NCBI RefSeq assembly: GCF_002008225.1 | Contig: NZ_MRDH01000006.1 | Span: 950,316-1,014,315, forward strand | Reading direction: 5' to 3' | DNA from: Agrobacterium salinitolerans | Lineage (GTDB): Bacteria; Pseudomonadota; Alphaproteobacteria; Rhizobiales; Rhizobiaceae | DNA length: 64,000 nucleotides | Shown here: piece after piece, positions 36,182 to 44,164 of the stretch | Layout of the letters: every line of letters starts with the position of its first letter | How positions within the stretch are numbered: position 1 is the stretch's first letter | Translations under genes and position numbers: made by a program | The notes under the pieces: generated by a model | The model's database searches: none | What the model was told of the DNA's origin: nothing | Seen by the model: the letters and a program-made list of their open reading frames with translations, nothing else

Positions 36182-36604
36182 TCAGGCCACCGAGACCGGC
36201 ACTTCCGTGGAGGTGCGCATGGCGTGGCTGTACGGGCAGACGATGTGAGCGGCGGCAACCAGCTTTTCGGCAACTTCGCGCTCGACGCCCGGAATATTGG
36301 CCTTCAGCGACACTTCGATGCCGAAACCGCCGCCGTCTTCGCGCGGGCCGATGCCGACGGTCGCCGTCACAGTCGTGTCTTCAGGAATTTTTACTTTTTC
36401 CTTGCCGGCGACAAATTTCAGCGCGCCCAGGAAGCAGGCGGAATAACCGGCCGCAAAGAGCTGCTCCGGATTGGTGCCACGGGCGCCATCGCCGCCCAGT
36501 TCCTTCGGAACGGTGAGGGTGACGTCAAGAACACCGTCTTCCGACTTGGCGTTGCCGGCGCGGCCACCGGTGGCGGATGCTTTGGTCGTGTAGAGAATGG
36601 GCAT
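36182..36604 (-). CDS. ohr: Organic hydroperoxide resistance protein Ohr
   Basis: The 140-residue OsmC/Ohr peroxidase has the two catalytic Cys at 57 (YSACFLG) and 123 (HIVCPYSH) with the conserved Arg near the N-terminus (TGGRAGNAK) and Glu47. It reduces organic hydroperoxides with lipoyl-type electron donors. It is divergent from ohrR, as known in Agrobacterium, with OhrR dyads in the gap. A clear AAGGAGTAAATGTC ribosome binding site precedes it. Confidence 0.95.
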   Translation of the reverse strand: MPILYTTKASATGGRAGNAKSEDGVLDVTLTVPKELGGDGARGTNPEQLFAAGYSACFLGALKFVAGKEKVKIPEDTTVTATVGIGPREDGGGFGIEVSLKANIPGVEREVAEKLVAAAHIVCPYSHAMRTSTEVPVSVA

Positions 36605-36644
36605 GACATTTACTCCTTCGGGTTGATGTGAATATCTTGTAGCT

Positions 36645-36677
36645 CACAATTAAATTGTGCGCAATATAATTTTGCAC
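36645..36677. promoter_or_regulatory. OhrR operator, two adjacent AT-rich dyads
   Basis: The first dyad CACAATT-A-AATTGTG (36645-36659) is perfect. The second, GTGCGCAA...TTTTGCAC (36657-36677), is imperfect and overlaps it. They lie 41 bases upstream of ohr in the ohr/ohrR gap, where OhrR is expected to bind until oxidised. Confidence 0.8.
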
Positions 36678-36795
36678 ATTGAATGCGATTTTGTTTTTTG
36701 CGATAATTTTCAAGAAATTTCGCCGCGCATCCATGCGGCAGGAACCGAAAGCGGGGGCTGATTGTTCCCTCCCCGGTTGATTTTGGAGCAGGAAA

Positions 36796-37254
36796 ATGGA
36801 CGCAGCGGGCGACGAGAAGAAGATGGAAAGCCTGTTGAGGCTGGACCAGCAGATATGTTTTGCCCTTTATGGCGCGGCGCACGCCTTCACGCGCGCCTAT
36901 AAGCCGTTGCTCGACCCGATCGGGCTGACCTATCCGCAATATCTTGTCATGATGGCGCTATGGGAAAAGGAGACATCCACCGTCAAGGCGCTCGGCGAAA
37001 TGCTGGGCCTCGATTCGGGCACGTTGTCGCCGCTGCTGAAACGGCTCGAACATGCGGGGCTGATCACCCGCAAACGCGGCACGGTGGACGAGCGGCAGGT
37101 GCTGGTGGCGCTGACGCCTAAAGGCGCCGACCTCAAGAAAGAGGGCGTGAAGATCATGGCCGCCATCGGCGGCGCCACCGGCTGCGGACTGGAGGAACTG
37201 GCACAGCTGCGGGACCGGGTGAATGCGTTGAAGGATGGCCTCTCGAGGGGTTGA
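36796..37254 (+). CDS. ohrR: OhrR, MarR-family peroxide sensor
   Basis: The 152-residue repressor has the reactive Cys at 21 (LDQQICFALYGA) and a second Cys at 130 near the C-terminus (TGCGLEE), the 2-Cys type that forms a disulfide on organic peroxide. The winged helix-turn-helix lies at about 40-105. It is divergent from ohr. The gene has GGAGCAGGAAA before its ATG and a hairpin just after the stop. Confidence 0.95.
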   Translation: MDAAGDEKKMESLLRLDQQICFALYGAAHAFTRAYKPLLDPIGLTYPQYLVMMALWEKETSTVKALGEMLGLDSGTLSPLLKRLEHAGLITRKRGTVDERQVLVALTPKGADLKKEGVKIMAAIGGATGCGLEELAQLRDRVNALKDGLSRG

Positions 37255-37275
37255 CCCCCTGAAAAACAAGGGGTC
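37253..37275 (+). terminator. Hairpin at the end of ohrR
   Basis: Stem GACCCC/GGGGTC with an 11-base A-rich loop starts within the ohrR stop codon. The T-tail is lacking, so termination is only probable. Confidence 0.45.
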
Positions 37276-37322
37276 GGAAAGGATTTATTAACCAGCTCCC
37301 GATAAAGTTGCATTTATATTTT

Positions 37323-37350
37323 ATGCAGCTAATATGATTTGCAGCTGCAT
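37323..37350. promoter_or_regulatory. Inverted repeat upstream of the orphan gene
   Basis: ATGCAGCT (37323-37330) and AGCTGCAT (37343-37350) are perfect complements separated by 12 bases, 57 bases before the orphan gene start. It may be an operator of the islet. Confidence 0.4.
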
Positions 37351-37406
37351 TTCCAGCCCCAAAAGCCGATGAAGGCATTTTGCGGCAGATTTCAAAAGGC
37401 ATATTG

Positions 37407-38210
37407 ATGACTTTGATCTCTGCGAATTCGATGGCATTGACCATTCTCAATCAAATTTTTTCCACGCGGGACATCTCACAGAATAGAGCCGCTAACTCGA
37501 TCCTCAATATTGTCGCAGACAGCCCACAGAAGACTACGCAAGCCATTGACACGATCGTATCGCTTGCTTCCCGCGTTACCAAAGTAAAACAGGAGACTGT
37601 TGCCACAAAGGAGATAGTCTCCGCCGCCATTCCACAGGCAACGGTAAGCGCGATGAACGCCGCGGCGACGTCTATAATGTCGTCCTCTTACATCAAGCCG
37701 ATCGAACGGACAGCGGAGAATGCAGAAGCGATTGTAAAGGAGCTAATATCCATGGCTTCGAGAGCCAGTCCGCGCCAAGTATCAAAAATCATTGTGCCAG
37801 CGCGCGAAGAGTACGATGCCCAGTACACTGAGTGGGGTGCAAAACGCATCGCGAATGGTGAGGATGAGGCGCTTGTGAAAAAGCAGGTCGCGTATTTTAT
37901 CAGTGACCGAGTTTACGAAGGCCAAGTCAAAATGGCGGAACTCAACAACTCTCTCGATGGAACATATTGCGAAGTGTCGAGACAGTATATGCATGACAGC
38001 GAAAAAGCGCTTAAGGAATTTTTCGGTTCCGCCATAGTTCTTAAACTGGGTGAAAATGGTCAGGTGTCGGTTACACCCGGTACGCTATATTACGGCAACG
38101 GGCAGAAAATGGTTGAGTACAAAGAAACCGGCGAACTGGAAATTTTCGACAAAATGGGGAGCTTGGTAAAAGCCTACAAAAAATCGGAACTCCAGTCGTA
38201 TTCAAGTTGA
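37407..38210 (+). CDS. Orphan hypothetical protein, 267 aa, atypical codon use
   Basis: I do not recognise a family. The protein is mostly helical by eye, with a long Ala/Ser/Val-rich helix region at about 35-120 (VATKEIVSAAIPQATVSAMN...) and a more beta-like C-terminus (VSVTPGTLYYGNGQKMVEYKETGELEIFD) that resembles a short wall- or surface-repeat motif but is not one I can name. No signal peptide or membrane span. Codon use is poorer in GC than that of its neighbours, suggesting recent acquisition. It is convergent with the RTX gene; ATG 37407 follows AAAAGG. Confidence 0.6.
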   Translation: MTLISANSMALTILNQIFSTRDISQNRAANSILNIVADSPQKTTQAIDTIVSLASRVTKVKQETVATKEIVSAAIPQATVSAMNAAATSIMSSSYIKPIERTAENAEAIVKELISMASRASPRQVSKIIVPAREEYDAQYTEWGAKRIANGEDEALVKKQVAYFISDRVYEGQVKMAELNNSLDGTYCEVSRQYMHDSEKALKEFFGSAIVLKLGENGQVSVTPGTLYYGNGQKMVEYKETGELEIFDKMGSLVKAYKKSELQSYSS

Positions 38211-38217
38211 GAGTGCC

Positions 38218-38235
38218 CCGTCGGTTTTCCGACGG
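38218..38235. terminator. Hairpin between the two convergent islet genes
   Basis: Perfect stem CCGTCGG/CCGACGG around TTTT lies 7 bases past one gene and 17 bases from the other and could serve both. Confidence 0.5.
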
Positions 38236-38252
38236 AGCGCCGACCCTTTAAC

Positions 38253-39239
38253 TCATGCAAGCAAGCCAAATTCAAACATAGAAGGGACCAGTGATGCAGC
38301 CGAGACGTCAGAAAGCATAATCTGCAAACCGTCCACGCTAATATTGGCGTGTCCGTTGACACCGTCTGCAATCATAAGATCCGCAAAATCGTCTGCTATC
38401 GCGGTGTCAAACCGTATTCTATCACTTCCTAACTGGAAGTCTTTGATAGTGTCTTGCGCGTTCCTGACGGAAAAATAGAACGTGTCAGCGTCAGCCCCAC
38501 CCCAAAGAACGTTTTCACCATCTCCACCTTCGATCAAATCGCTGCCTGCGCCCCCGTCGAGAACATCGTTTCCAGCTCCGCCGCGCAACTGGTCATTTCC
38601 AGCTTCACCAAATAGCTTGTCTGCGCCGTCCCCACCGCTCAGCTGGTCGGTTCCAGTCCCACCATAAAGACTGTCATCGCCTCCATCGCCATACAGAAGG
38701 TCGTTACCACCTTGGCCGTTAAGGTAGTCGTTTCCATCACCACCATAGAGCTTATCGTTCCCGGCCGCGTTCAAATCCGCAACCCAGCGATTAGCACTGG
38801 TAGAGTCGCCGAATAGTCTGTCATTGCCACCATTGCCGTAAAGCGTGTCGTTCCCGCCATCGCCTTGAACTGTCTCACCGAGCCTGCCGCCGATGAACGT
38901 ATTATCGTTCGCCCTGCCATAGATCGTAACGCTGGAATCCATGTACTTAACACTCGAAAAATCAACTTTTCCTGCAAAGTAGACGGGCTCCACCGGCCAT
39001 TGGCTAAACTGATTGAATTGAATTTTTTCAATACTGCTCAAGCCATTATCGGCAATCATGATGGCGGTCCACGAGTAGCCCGACGTTGGAGAGACATAAA
39101 TTCTATCCTCCCCTTCACCGCCATAAAACCGCTCCCACCCGTTCTGGACTCCACCTAGACCGCCAAACGCACTGCCACCAAGCTGAAACGTATCGTTCCT
39201 AACCGCGCCGTAACGATCACCATAATAACCCGTATTCAT
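38253..39239 (-). CDS. RTX (haemolysin-type Ca-binding repeat) protein
   Basis: The 328-residue protein has about ten GGxGxDxLx nonapeptide repeats at about 115-265 (for example GGDGNDYLN, GGAGNDVLD, GGAGSDLIE), which form Ca-bound beta-rolls. It has no Sec signal; RTX proteins are exported by type I systems using a C-terminal signal, here an acidic/hydrophobic tail. No T1SS genes lie nearby. The N-terminal 110 residues match no enzyme I recognise. The start at 39239 is uncertain: it has no ribosome binding site and sits 6 bases after a terminator, so it may be a truncated remnant. Confidence 0.75.
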   Translation of the reverse strand: MNTGYYGDRYGAVRNDTFQLGGSAFGGLGGVQNGWERFYGGEGEDRIYVSPTSGYSWTAIMIADNGLSSIEKIQFNQFSQWPVEPVYFAGKVDFSSVKYMDSSVTIYGRANDNTFIGGRLGETVQGDGGNDTLYGNGGNDRLFGDSTSANRWVADLNAAGNDKLYGGDGNDYLNGQGGNDLLYGDGGDDSLYGGTGTDQLSGGDGADKLFGEAGNDQLRGGAGNDVLDGGAGSDLIEGGDGENVLWGGADADTFYFSVRNAQDTIKDFQLGSDRIRFDTAIADDFADLMIADGVNGHANISVDGLQIMLSDVSAASLVPSMFEFGLLA

Positions 39240-39244
39240 TATAA

Positions 39245-39281
39245 CAAAAAATGGCCGCAGCACGTTTCGTGTTGCAGCCAT
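39245..39281 (-). terminator. Terminator after the first L,D-transpeptidase gene
   Basis: A 14-bp stem (39251-39264 with 39268-39281; one mismatch and one G-U pair) ends in a T6 run on the minus strand. It terminates the transpeptidase transcript just before the RTX start. Confidence 0.75.
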
Positions 39282-39336
39282 TATTTTTCAGCTCGGTCAG
39301 CTTATGTACTGAATGTGGTTCGGATGCTCCGTCAGC

Positions 39337-40062
39337 TTACTGCCACACCACCACACGCGCCTTTTGCGGCACGCGGTCGTAGAGGTCGATGACGTCCTGG
39401 TTCATCAGGCGCACACAACCGGAGGAGACGGCCTTGCCGATGGAGTTCCATTCCGGCGAGCCGTGCAGGCGGTAGAGCGTGTCCTTGCCGTTCTGGAAGA
39501 TATAAAGGGCGCGCGCGCCGAGCGGATTCTTCAGGCCGGGCGGCATGCCACCGTTCTTGGAAGAATATTTGGTGAGTTCCGGCTGGCGGGCGACCATTTC
39601 GTCCGGCGGGGTCCATTTCGGCCATTTCTGACGCCACTGGATGACGCCCTCGCCCGACCAGGCGAAACCTTCGCGGCCGATGCCGACGCCGTACCGCATG
39701 GCGCTGCCGCCCGGCTCCACCACGTAAAGGAAGCGCGAGCGCGTATCGACGACGACGGTGCCGGGGCGTTCGCCGGTCGGATCGACAACCCGCTGGCGAT
39801 AATAACGGCGGTCGATCTTCTGATAGGGCACGGCGGGAATGACGTAACCGCCATCCTCAACAGAGCCGTACATGACGGCCAGTTCCGCATCGCTGACGCC
39901 CGGCGAGAACATCTGCCGGAAATCGCTGCCGATGGCGCCTGCCTGCTGGCGAATGGCGCCTCCCGGACCGGATGAGGCACAGCCTGCGAGAAGCGAAGCG
40001 GAGGAGATGCCGAGAAGGGAAAGGAAGGTGCGTCTGGAAAAATCTGTGTCGGTACTTGTCAT
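39337..40062 (-). CDS. L,D-transpeptidase lipoprotein (YkuD family)
   Basis: The 241-residue protein has a lipoprotein signal (SRRTFLSLLGISSASLLAGC; twin-Arg plus lipobox LAGC) and a C-terminal YkuD domain with the HGSPEWNSIGK...SSGCVRL catalytic block (His and Cys). It cross-links or anchors peptidoglycan in the periplasm. A second copy lies upstream in the same orientation. The start at 40062 begins the signal. Confidence 0.9.
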   Translation of the reverse strand: MTSTDTDFSRRTFLSLLGISSASLLAGCASSGPGGAIRQQAGAIGSDFRQMFSPGVSDAELAVMYGSVEDGGYVIPAVPYQKIDRRYYRQRVVDPTGERPGTVVVDTRSRFLYVVEPGGSAMRYGVGIGREGFAWSGEGVIQWRQKWPKWTPPDEMVARQPELTKYSSKNGGMPPGLKNPLGARALYIFQNGKDTLYRLHGSPEWNSIGKAVSSGCVRLMNQDVIDLYDRVPQKARVVVWQ

Positions 40063-40217
40063 AAGGCCGGGTTGTCCCACATTTCGAACGGCTATATCGC
40101 CGTTGTACGTCATTTGTTCCGTTTCATGCGTATTGCGAAAATAGTTAACCGACCGCTAAAAGCCAGTCACAAGGCGCTGGCGGAATGGGTCTGGCAACTC
40201 TTTCTTTTAGAACGTGT

Positions 40218-41126
40218 TCAGATAACCACAATCTGCGCCCCTTGCGGCACACGCTCATAGAGATCGATCACATCCTGATTGAGCATGCGCACGCAGCCGG
40301 AGGACGTCGCCTTGCCCACGGATTGCCAGTCCGGCGTGCCGTGCACGCGGTACAGCGTGTCCTTGCCGTCCTTGAAAATATAAAGCGCGCGCGCGCCGAG
40401 GGGGTTGTTGAGACCTGGCGTCATGCCGCCATTGGCAGCGGAGATGGAGGCGAGTTCCGGCTGGCGCTTGACCATTTCATCCGGCGGCGTCCAGCGCGGC
40501 CATTTTGCCTTCCATTGGATTTTGCCGCGACCCGACCAGGCATAACCGTCGCGCCCCAGCCCAACGCCGTAACGGATCGCCTTGCCGTCGGACTGCACGA
40601 GATAAAGAAAATGCTGCTTCGTATCGACCACGATGGTGCCCGGCGCTTCCGCCGTCTGGTAGCTCACTTCCTGCCTGAGATAACGCGGATCGATGCGGCC
40701 ATAGGGAATGGCCGGCAACGAGCGATCATCGTCGCGGATCGGGCCATATATGACCCGGTGCAGCGGATTGGAAACCGGCAGGCCATAAGCCATGGCCTGA
40801 CCACGTCCCTGAGGGGCGTTATAACCTTGCACCTGCGGGGCTTGCAGCCCCTGCCCGCGCACTGGCGGACCGTATTCCTGATGGAAGCGGGTTCTGAACA
40901 GATCCGGCGAGCGGGTTGAAAGCTGGCCCGGCTGCGGCGGCAGTTCCGGCTGGCGATTGGAGCTGACGGAGTTGAAATTGAACACCGGCGCCGTTTCCCT
41001 GACGAAAACATCCGGGTCCATCCGGGTCGTATCCGTCACAAAAAGGCAACCGCCCAGCAGCGGCAGAACCGCAAGAGCCATCAGAGAGGCCGCCCGGCGA
41101 CCATTTTTCAAAAGGAGTGCTATCAT
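40218..41126 (-). CDS. L,D-transpeptidase lipoprotein, paralogue 2
   Basis: The 302-residue protein has a lipobox (LPLLGGC, Cys at about 27), a Pro/Gln-rich spacer (about 55-115) and the YkuD domain with HGTPDWQSVGK...SSGCVRM. It is clearly a paralogue of the next gene (same catalytic region and DVIDLYERVPQ ending) but with a longer spacer. The two genes are 155 bases apart in tandem; a shared duplication is likely. Confidence 0.9.
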   Translation of the reverse strand: MIALLLKNGRRAASLMALAVLPLLGGCLFVTDTTRMDPDVFVRETAPVFNFNSVSSNRQPELPPQPGQLSTRSPDLFRTRFHQEYGPPVRGQGLQAPQVQGYNAPQGRGQAMAYGLPVSNPLHRVIYGPIRDDDRSLPAIPYGRIDPRYLRQEVSYQTAEAPGTIVVDTKQHFLYLVQSDGKAIRYGVGLGRDGYAWSGRGKIQWKAKWPRWTPPDEMVKRQPELASISAANGGMTPGLNNPLGARALYIFKDGKDTLYRVHGTPDWQSVGKATSSGCVRMLNQDVIDLYERVPQGAQIVVI

Positions 41127-41231
41127 CTGAACCGCTTCATGGAATCCAATCTGCCGGCATGATGGACCCCGCGGCTGGCGCGAAGCTGGCGTCGTTTTTT
41201 CAAAAAAAATCGAAAACCCGCATTTTTCCTC

Positions 41232-41262
41232 TTGAAGCTCTAGTTGCTAGAGGTGCCAGATT
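41232..41262 (+). promoter_or_regulatory. zntA promoter with MerR-type stretched spacer and operator
   Basis: -35 TTGAAG (41232-41237), a 19-base spacer holding CTCTAG-TTG-CTAGAG (41238-41252), and a -10-like CAGATT (41257-41262). The overlong spacer with a centred dyad is typical of promoters activated by DNA-twisting MerR proteins such as ZntR. Confidence 0.75.
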
Positions 41263-41292
41263 GGCTGTCGAGTGGAATTCAGGAGCGAAACC

Positions 41293-44010
41293 ATGAATAT
41301 TTCGACACGCGGCAGTTTGAACGGAGCATCGGAGGACCTGACCTTTTCGGTCGGCGGCATGGATTGCGGCAGCTGCGCGGCGAAGATCGAAACCGCGCTT
41401 TCCCGTTTGCCCGGCGTCGGCGACGTCAAGGTTTCCGTCGCTCGCGAAAGGCTGAACCTTTCGTTGGCGGAGAACAAGACTCCGGTCGAAAAGATCGAGG
41501 ATACGTTGCGCAAGCTCGGCTTCAAGCCCGCTCTGCTGCCGCGCGACAAAGCGCCCGCTGCAAAGGTCGAAGCCGATCATCATGATCATTCCTCCTGCGG
41601 CGGCCACCACCATGACGAGGCCGAAACGGGCGCGGACAAGAGCAACGCGCTGATCTTTTCAGTCGGCGGGATGGATTGCGGTAGCTGCGCGGCCAAGATC
41701 GAAACCGCGCTTTCCCGTTTGCCCGGCGTCGGCGACGTCAAGGTTTCGGTGGCCCGCGAAAGGCTGAACCTCTCGCTTGCCGAGAACAAGACCCCGGTCG
41801 ACAAAATCGAGGATACGCTGCGCAAGCTCGGCTTCAAACCCGCTCTGCTGCCGCAGGAAAAGACCGCACGCGAAAAGACGCCGGATCATAAGCACGAACA
41901 TGACCATGATCACGCGACATGCGGTGGCCATCACGATCACGACCATTCCGGGCATGATCACGCAGCACACGACCATTCGGGACACGAGCACCATTCCTGC
42001 AACGGGCATGACCACGGTCACTCCGGCCATGATCATTCAGGCCACGATCACGGACACGACCATGCGGGCCACTCCCACGCTGCCGCGCCTGCCGCCGCAA
42101 GCCAGAGCGCCGAGATAGGGCACGCCCATGGCGCGGACGAAAAAGGTGCATGGTGGCGCACCGCCAAGGCGCGCAACACCTTCACCGGCACCATTCTGGT
42201 CGCGATTGCCTATGCCGCGGAACTGACCTTCCCGGCCTGGGGAAGTTACGCCTTCGTCGTCGCGACGCTCGCCACGCTTTTCCCCATCGCGAAGAACGCC
42301 GTCAACGCCGCCCGTTTCGGCGCGGTCTTCACCATTGAGATGCTGATGACGATTGCCGCCATCGGCGCGATCATCATCGGCGAGGCGGAAGAGGCAGCCA
42401 TCGTCGTGCTGCTCTTCTCCGTCGGCGAATTGCTGGAAGGTTTTGCGGCCGCCCGCGCTCGCTCCGGCATAAAGGCGCTCGGTTCGCTCTTGCCAAAAAC
42501 CGCGATGGTGGAGGAAAACGGATCGCTTCGGCAGATCTCCGCCGATCAGGTGCGCATTGGCCAAGTGGTCGTGGCGCGCCCCGGCGACCGTATCGCCGCC
42601 GACGGCGTTGTCATGGAAGGCCAGTCCAGCGTCGACGAATCGCCGATGACCGGCGAGAGCATTCCGGTCGCGAAAGAAAAGGGCGACCGCGTCTTTGCCG
42701 GCTCGATCAACCATGACGGTTCGCTGCGCATCCGTGTCGACCGCGCGCCGGAAGACAACACCATTGCCCGCATCATCACGCTGGTCGAGGAAGCGCAGGA
42801 TGCCCGCGCCCCGACCGAGCGCTTCATCCAGAGCTTCTCGCGTTATTACATGCCGCTGATCGTCGCGATCTCGGTGCTGACCATCATCGTGCCGCCGCTT
42901 GTCGGTCTTGGTGACTGGGATACCTGGATTTATCGCGGTCTCGCGCTGCTCCTCATCGGTTGCCCCTGCGCCCTGGTCATTTCCGTTCCCGCGGCGATTG
43001 CCTCCAGCCTTTCGGCTGCGGCGCGCCACGGCATGCTGGTGAAAGGCGGCGCTGTCATCGAGATGCTGGCGCGCACCGAAACCGTCGCCTTCGACAAGAC
43101 CGGCACGCTGACGCTCGGTGAGCCCGTCGTGACGGATGTGATCGCGCTTGACGGCAACGAGGCCGAACTGATTGCGCAGGCCGCGACCATCGAAAACGAG
43201 TCGAGCCACCCGCTCGCCCGCGCCATCGTCAATCATGCCGAAAAGGCCGGCGTGAAGCCCCTGCCCGGCTCCAACATCAAGGCGATTTCCGGTCGCGGCA
43301 TGCAGGGCACTGTCGGCGGCAAGGAGCTGTTCATCGGCGCACCGCGCTTTGCGACTGAGGTCGGAACGCTCTCGAAGGACCTTTCCGATCGCATTTCCGC
43401 GCTGGAAAGCGAAGGCAAGACGGTGGCTGTCGTGATGACCGGCGGCGCGGCAAGCGGCCTCTTCGCCATGCGCGACGAGCCGCGCAAGGATGCGGCCGAA
43501 GGTGTGAAAGCGCTGAAGGATATGGGCATTTCCTCGCTGATGCTGTCGGGCGACAATGCCCGCACCGCACGCGCCATCGGCAACAAGCTGGGCCTTGAGG
43601 CGCGCGGCGAACTGCTGCCGCAGAACAAGGTCGAGGAAATCCGCAAGCTGGCCGAAAAGAAAACCGTTGTCATGGTGGGCGATGGCATCAACGATGCCCC
43701 TGCCCTTGCTGCCGCCAGCGTCGGTGTCGCCATCGGTTCCGGTACGGATGTGGCGATGGAGGCGGCGGATGCGGCGCTGATGCGCAACAATGTCGGCGAC
43801 GCCGCGCGCCTCATCGGCCTGTCACGCGCCACCATGAGCAATATCCGCCAGAACGTAACCGTCGCGCTAGGTCTGAAAGCGGTCTTCCTGGTGACCACCG
43901 TAACCGGCGTTTCAGGCCTGTGGCTCGCCGTTTTCGCCGACACCGGCGCGACGGTTCTGGTCACCGCCAACGCTATGCGGCTGCTCGGCTATTTCAACCG
44001 CAAGGGCTGA
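41293..44010 (+). CDS. zntA: ZntA, P1B-type Zn/Cd/Pb-exporting ATPase with two HMA domains
   Basis: The 905-residue ATPase has two near-identical HMA domains (residues 16-83 and 120-187, each with MDCGSCA), a His-rich segment at 199-262 with many HDH units, about eight membrane spans, the CPC transport motif (LLIGCPCALVI), the phosphorylation site DKTGTL, an HP-locus SSHPLA and GDGINDAPAL. CPC with the His-rich region fits the Zn/Cd/Co exporter class. Start 41293 follows AGGAGCG. A MerR-type promoter lies directly upstream. The duplicated HMA is notable. Confidence 0.95.
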   Translation: MNISTRGSLNGASEDLTFSVGGMDCGSCAAKIETALSRLPGVGDVKVSVARERLNLSLAENKTPVEKIEDTLRKLGFKPALLPRDKAPAAKVEADHHDHSSCGGHHHDEAETGADKSNALIFSVGGMDCGSCAAKIETALSRLPGVGDVKVSVARERLNLSLAENKTPVDKIEDTLRKLGFKPALLPQEKTAREKTPDHKHEHDHDHATCGGHHDHDHSGHDHAAHDHSGHEHHSCNGHDHGHSGHDHSGHDHGHDHAGHSHAAAPAAASQSAEIGHAHGADEKGAWWRTAKARNTFTGTILVAIAYAAELTFPAWGSYAFVVATLATLFPIAKNAVNAARFGAVFTIEMLMTIAAIGAIIIGEAEEAAIVVLLFSVGELLEGFAAARARSGIKALGSLLPKTAMVEENGSLRQISADQVRIGQVVVARPGDRIAADGVVMEGQSSVDESPMTGESIPVAKEKGDRVFAGSINHDGSLRIRVDRAPEDNTIARIITLVEEAQDARAPTERFIQSFSRYYMPLIVAISVLTIIVPPLVGLGDWDTWIYRGLALLLIGCPCALVISVPAAIASSLSAAARHGMLVKGGAVIEMLARTETVAFDKTGTLTLGEPVVTDVIALDGNEAELIAQAATIENESSHPLARAIVNHAEKAGVKPLPGSNIKAISGRGMQGTVGGKELFIGAPRFATEVGTLSKDLSDRISALESEGKTVAVVMTGGAASGLFAMRDEPRKDAAEGVKALKDMGISSLMLSGDNARTARAIGNKLGLEARGELLPQNKVEEIRKLAEKKTVVMVGDGINDAPALAAASVGVAIGSGTDVAMEAADAALMRNNVGDAARLIGLSRATMSNIRQNVTVALGLKAVFLVTTVTGVSGLWLAVFADTGATVLVTANAMRLLGYFNRKG
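41344..41853 (+). repeat. Internal direct repeat: duplicated HMA domain in zntA
   Basis: Bases 41344-41541 and 41656-41853 (198 bases each, offset 312) encode residues 18-83 and 122-187. By eye they differ at 16 positions, of which 15 are silent and one changes Glu to Asp. The excess of silent change points to an old duplication under strong constraint or partial gene conversion. Confidence 0.85.
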
Positions 44011-44164
44011 AATTCCATTTGCGTGCACGACGGCCGGGCCTCGTCCATCGAGGCCCGGCCGTCTTATTTACGGCATATTGACAAACTAATTGCGTCCAAT
44101 ACATACCGCGTACCGCCGTTTTCCACGCGCGTGACAAACGATTCCACGCGCAGGAGCGCTGACA

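Noticed and set aside
37276..39250. Prophage or integrative element
   Set aside because: No integrase, tRNA, att-like direct repeats or phage genes.
41900..42080. HDH-rich repeats in zntA as a possible CRISPR-like or microsatellite array
   Set aside because: The repeats are in frame, vary in length and encode a His-rich metal loop; there are no spacers.
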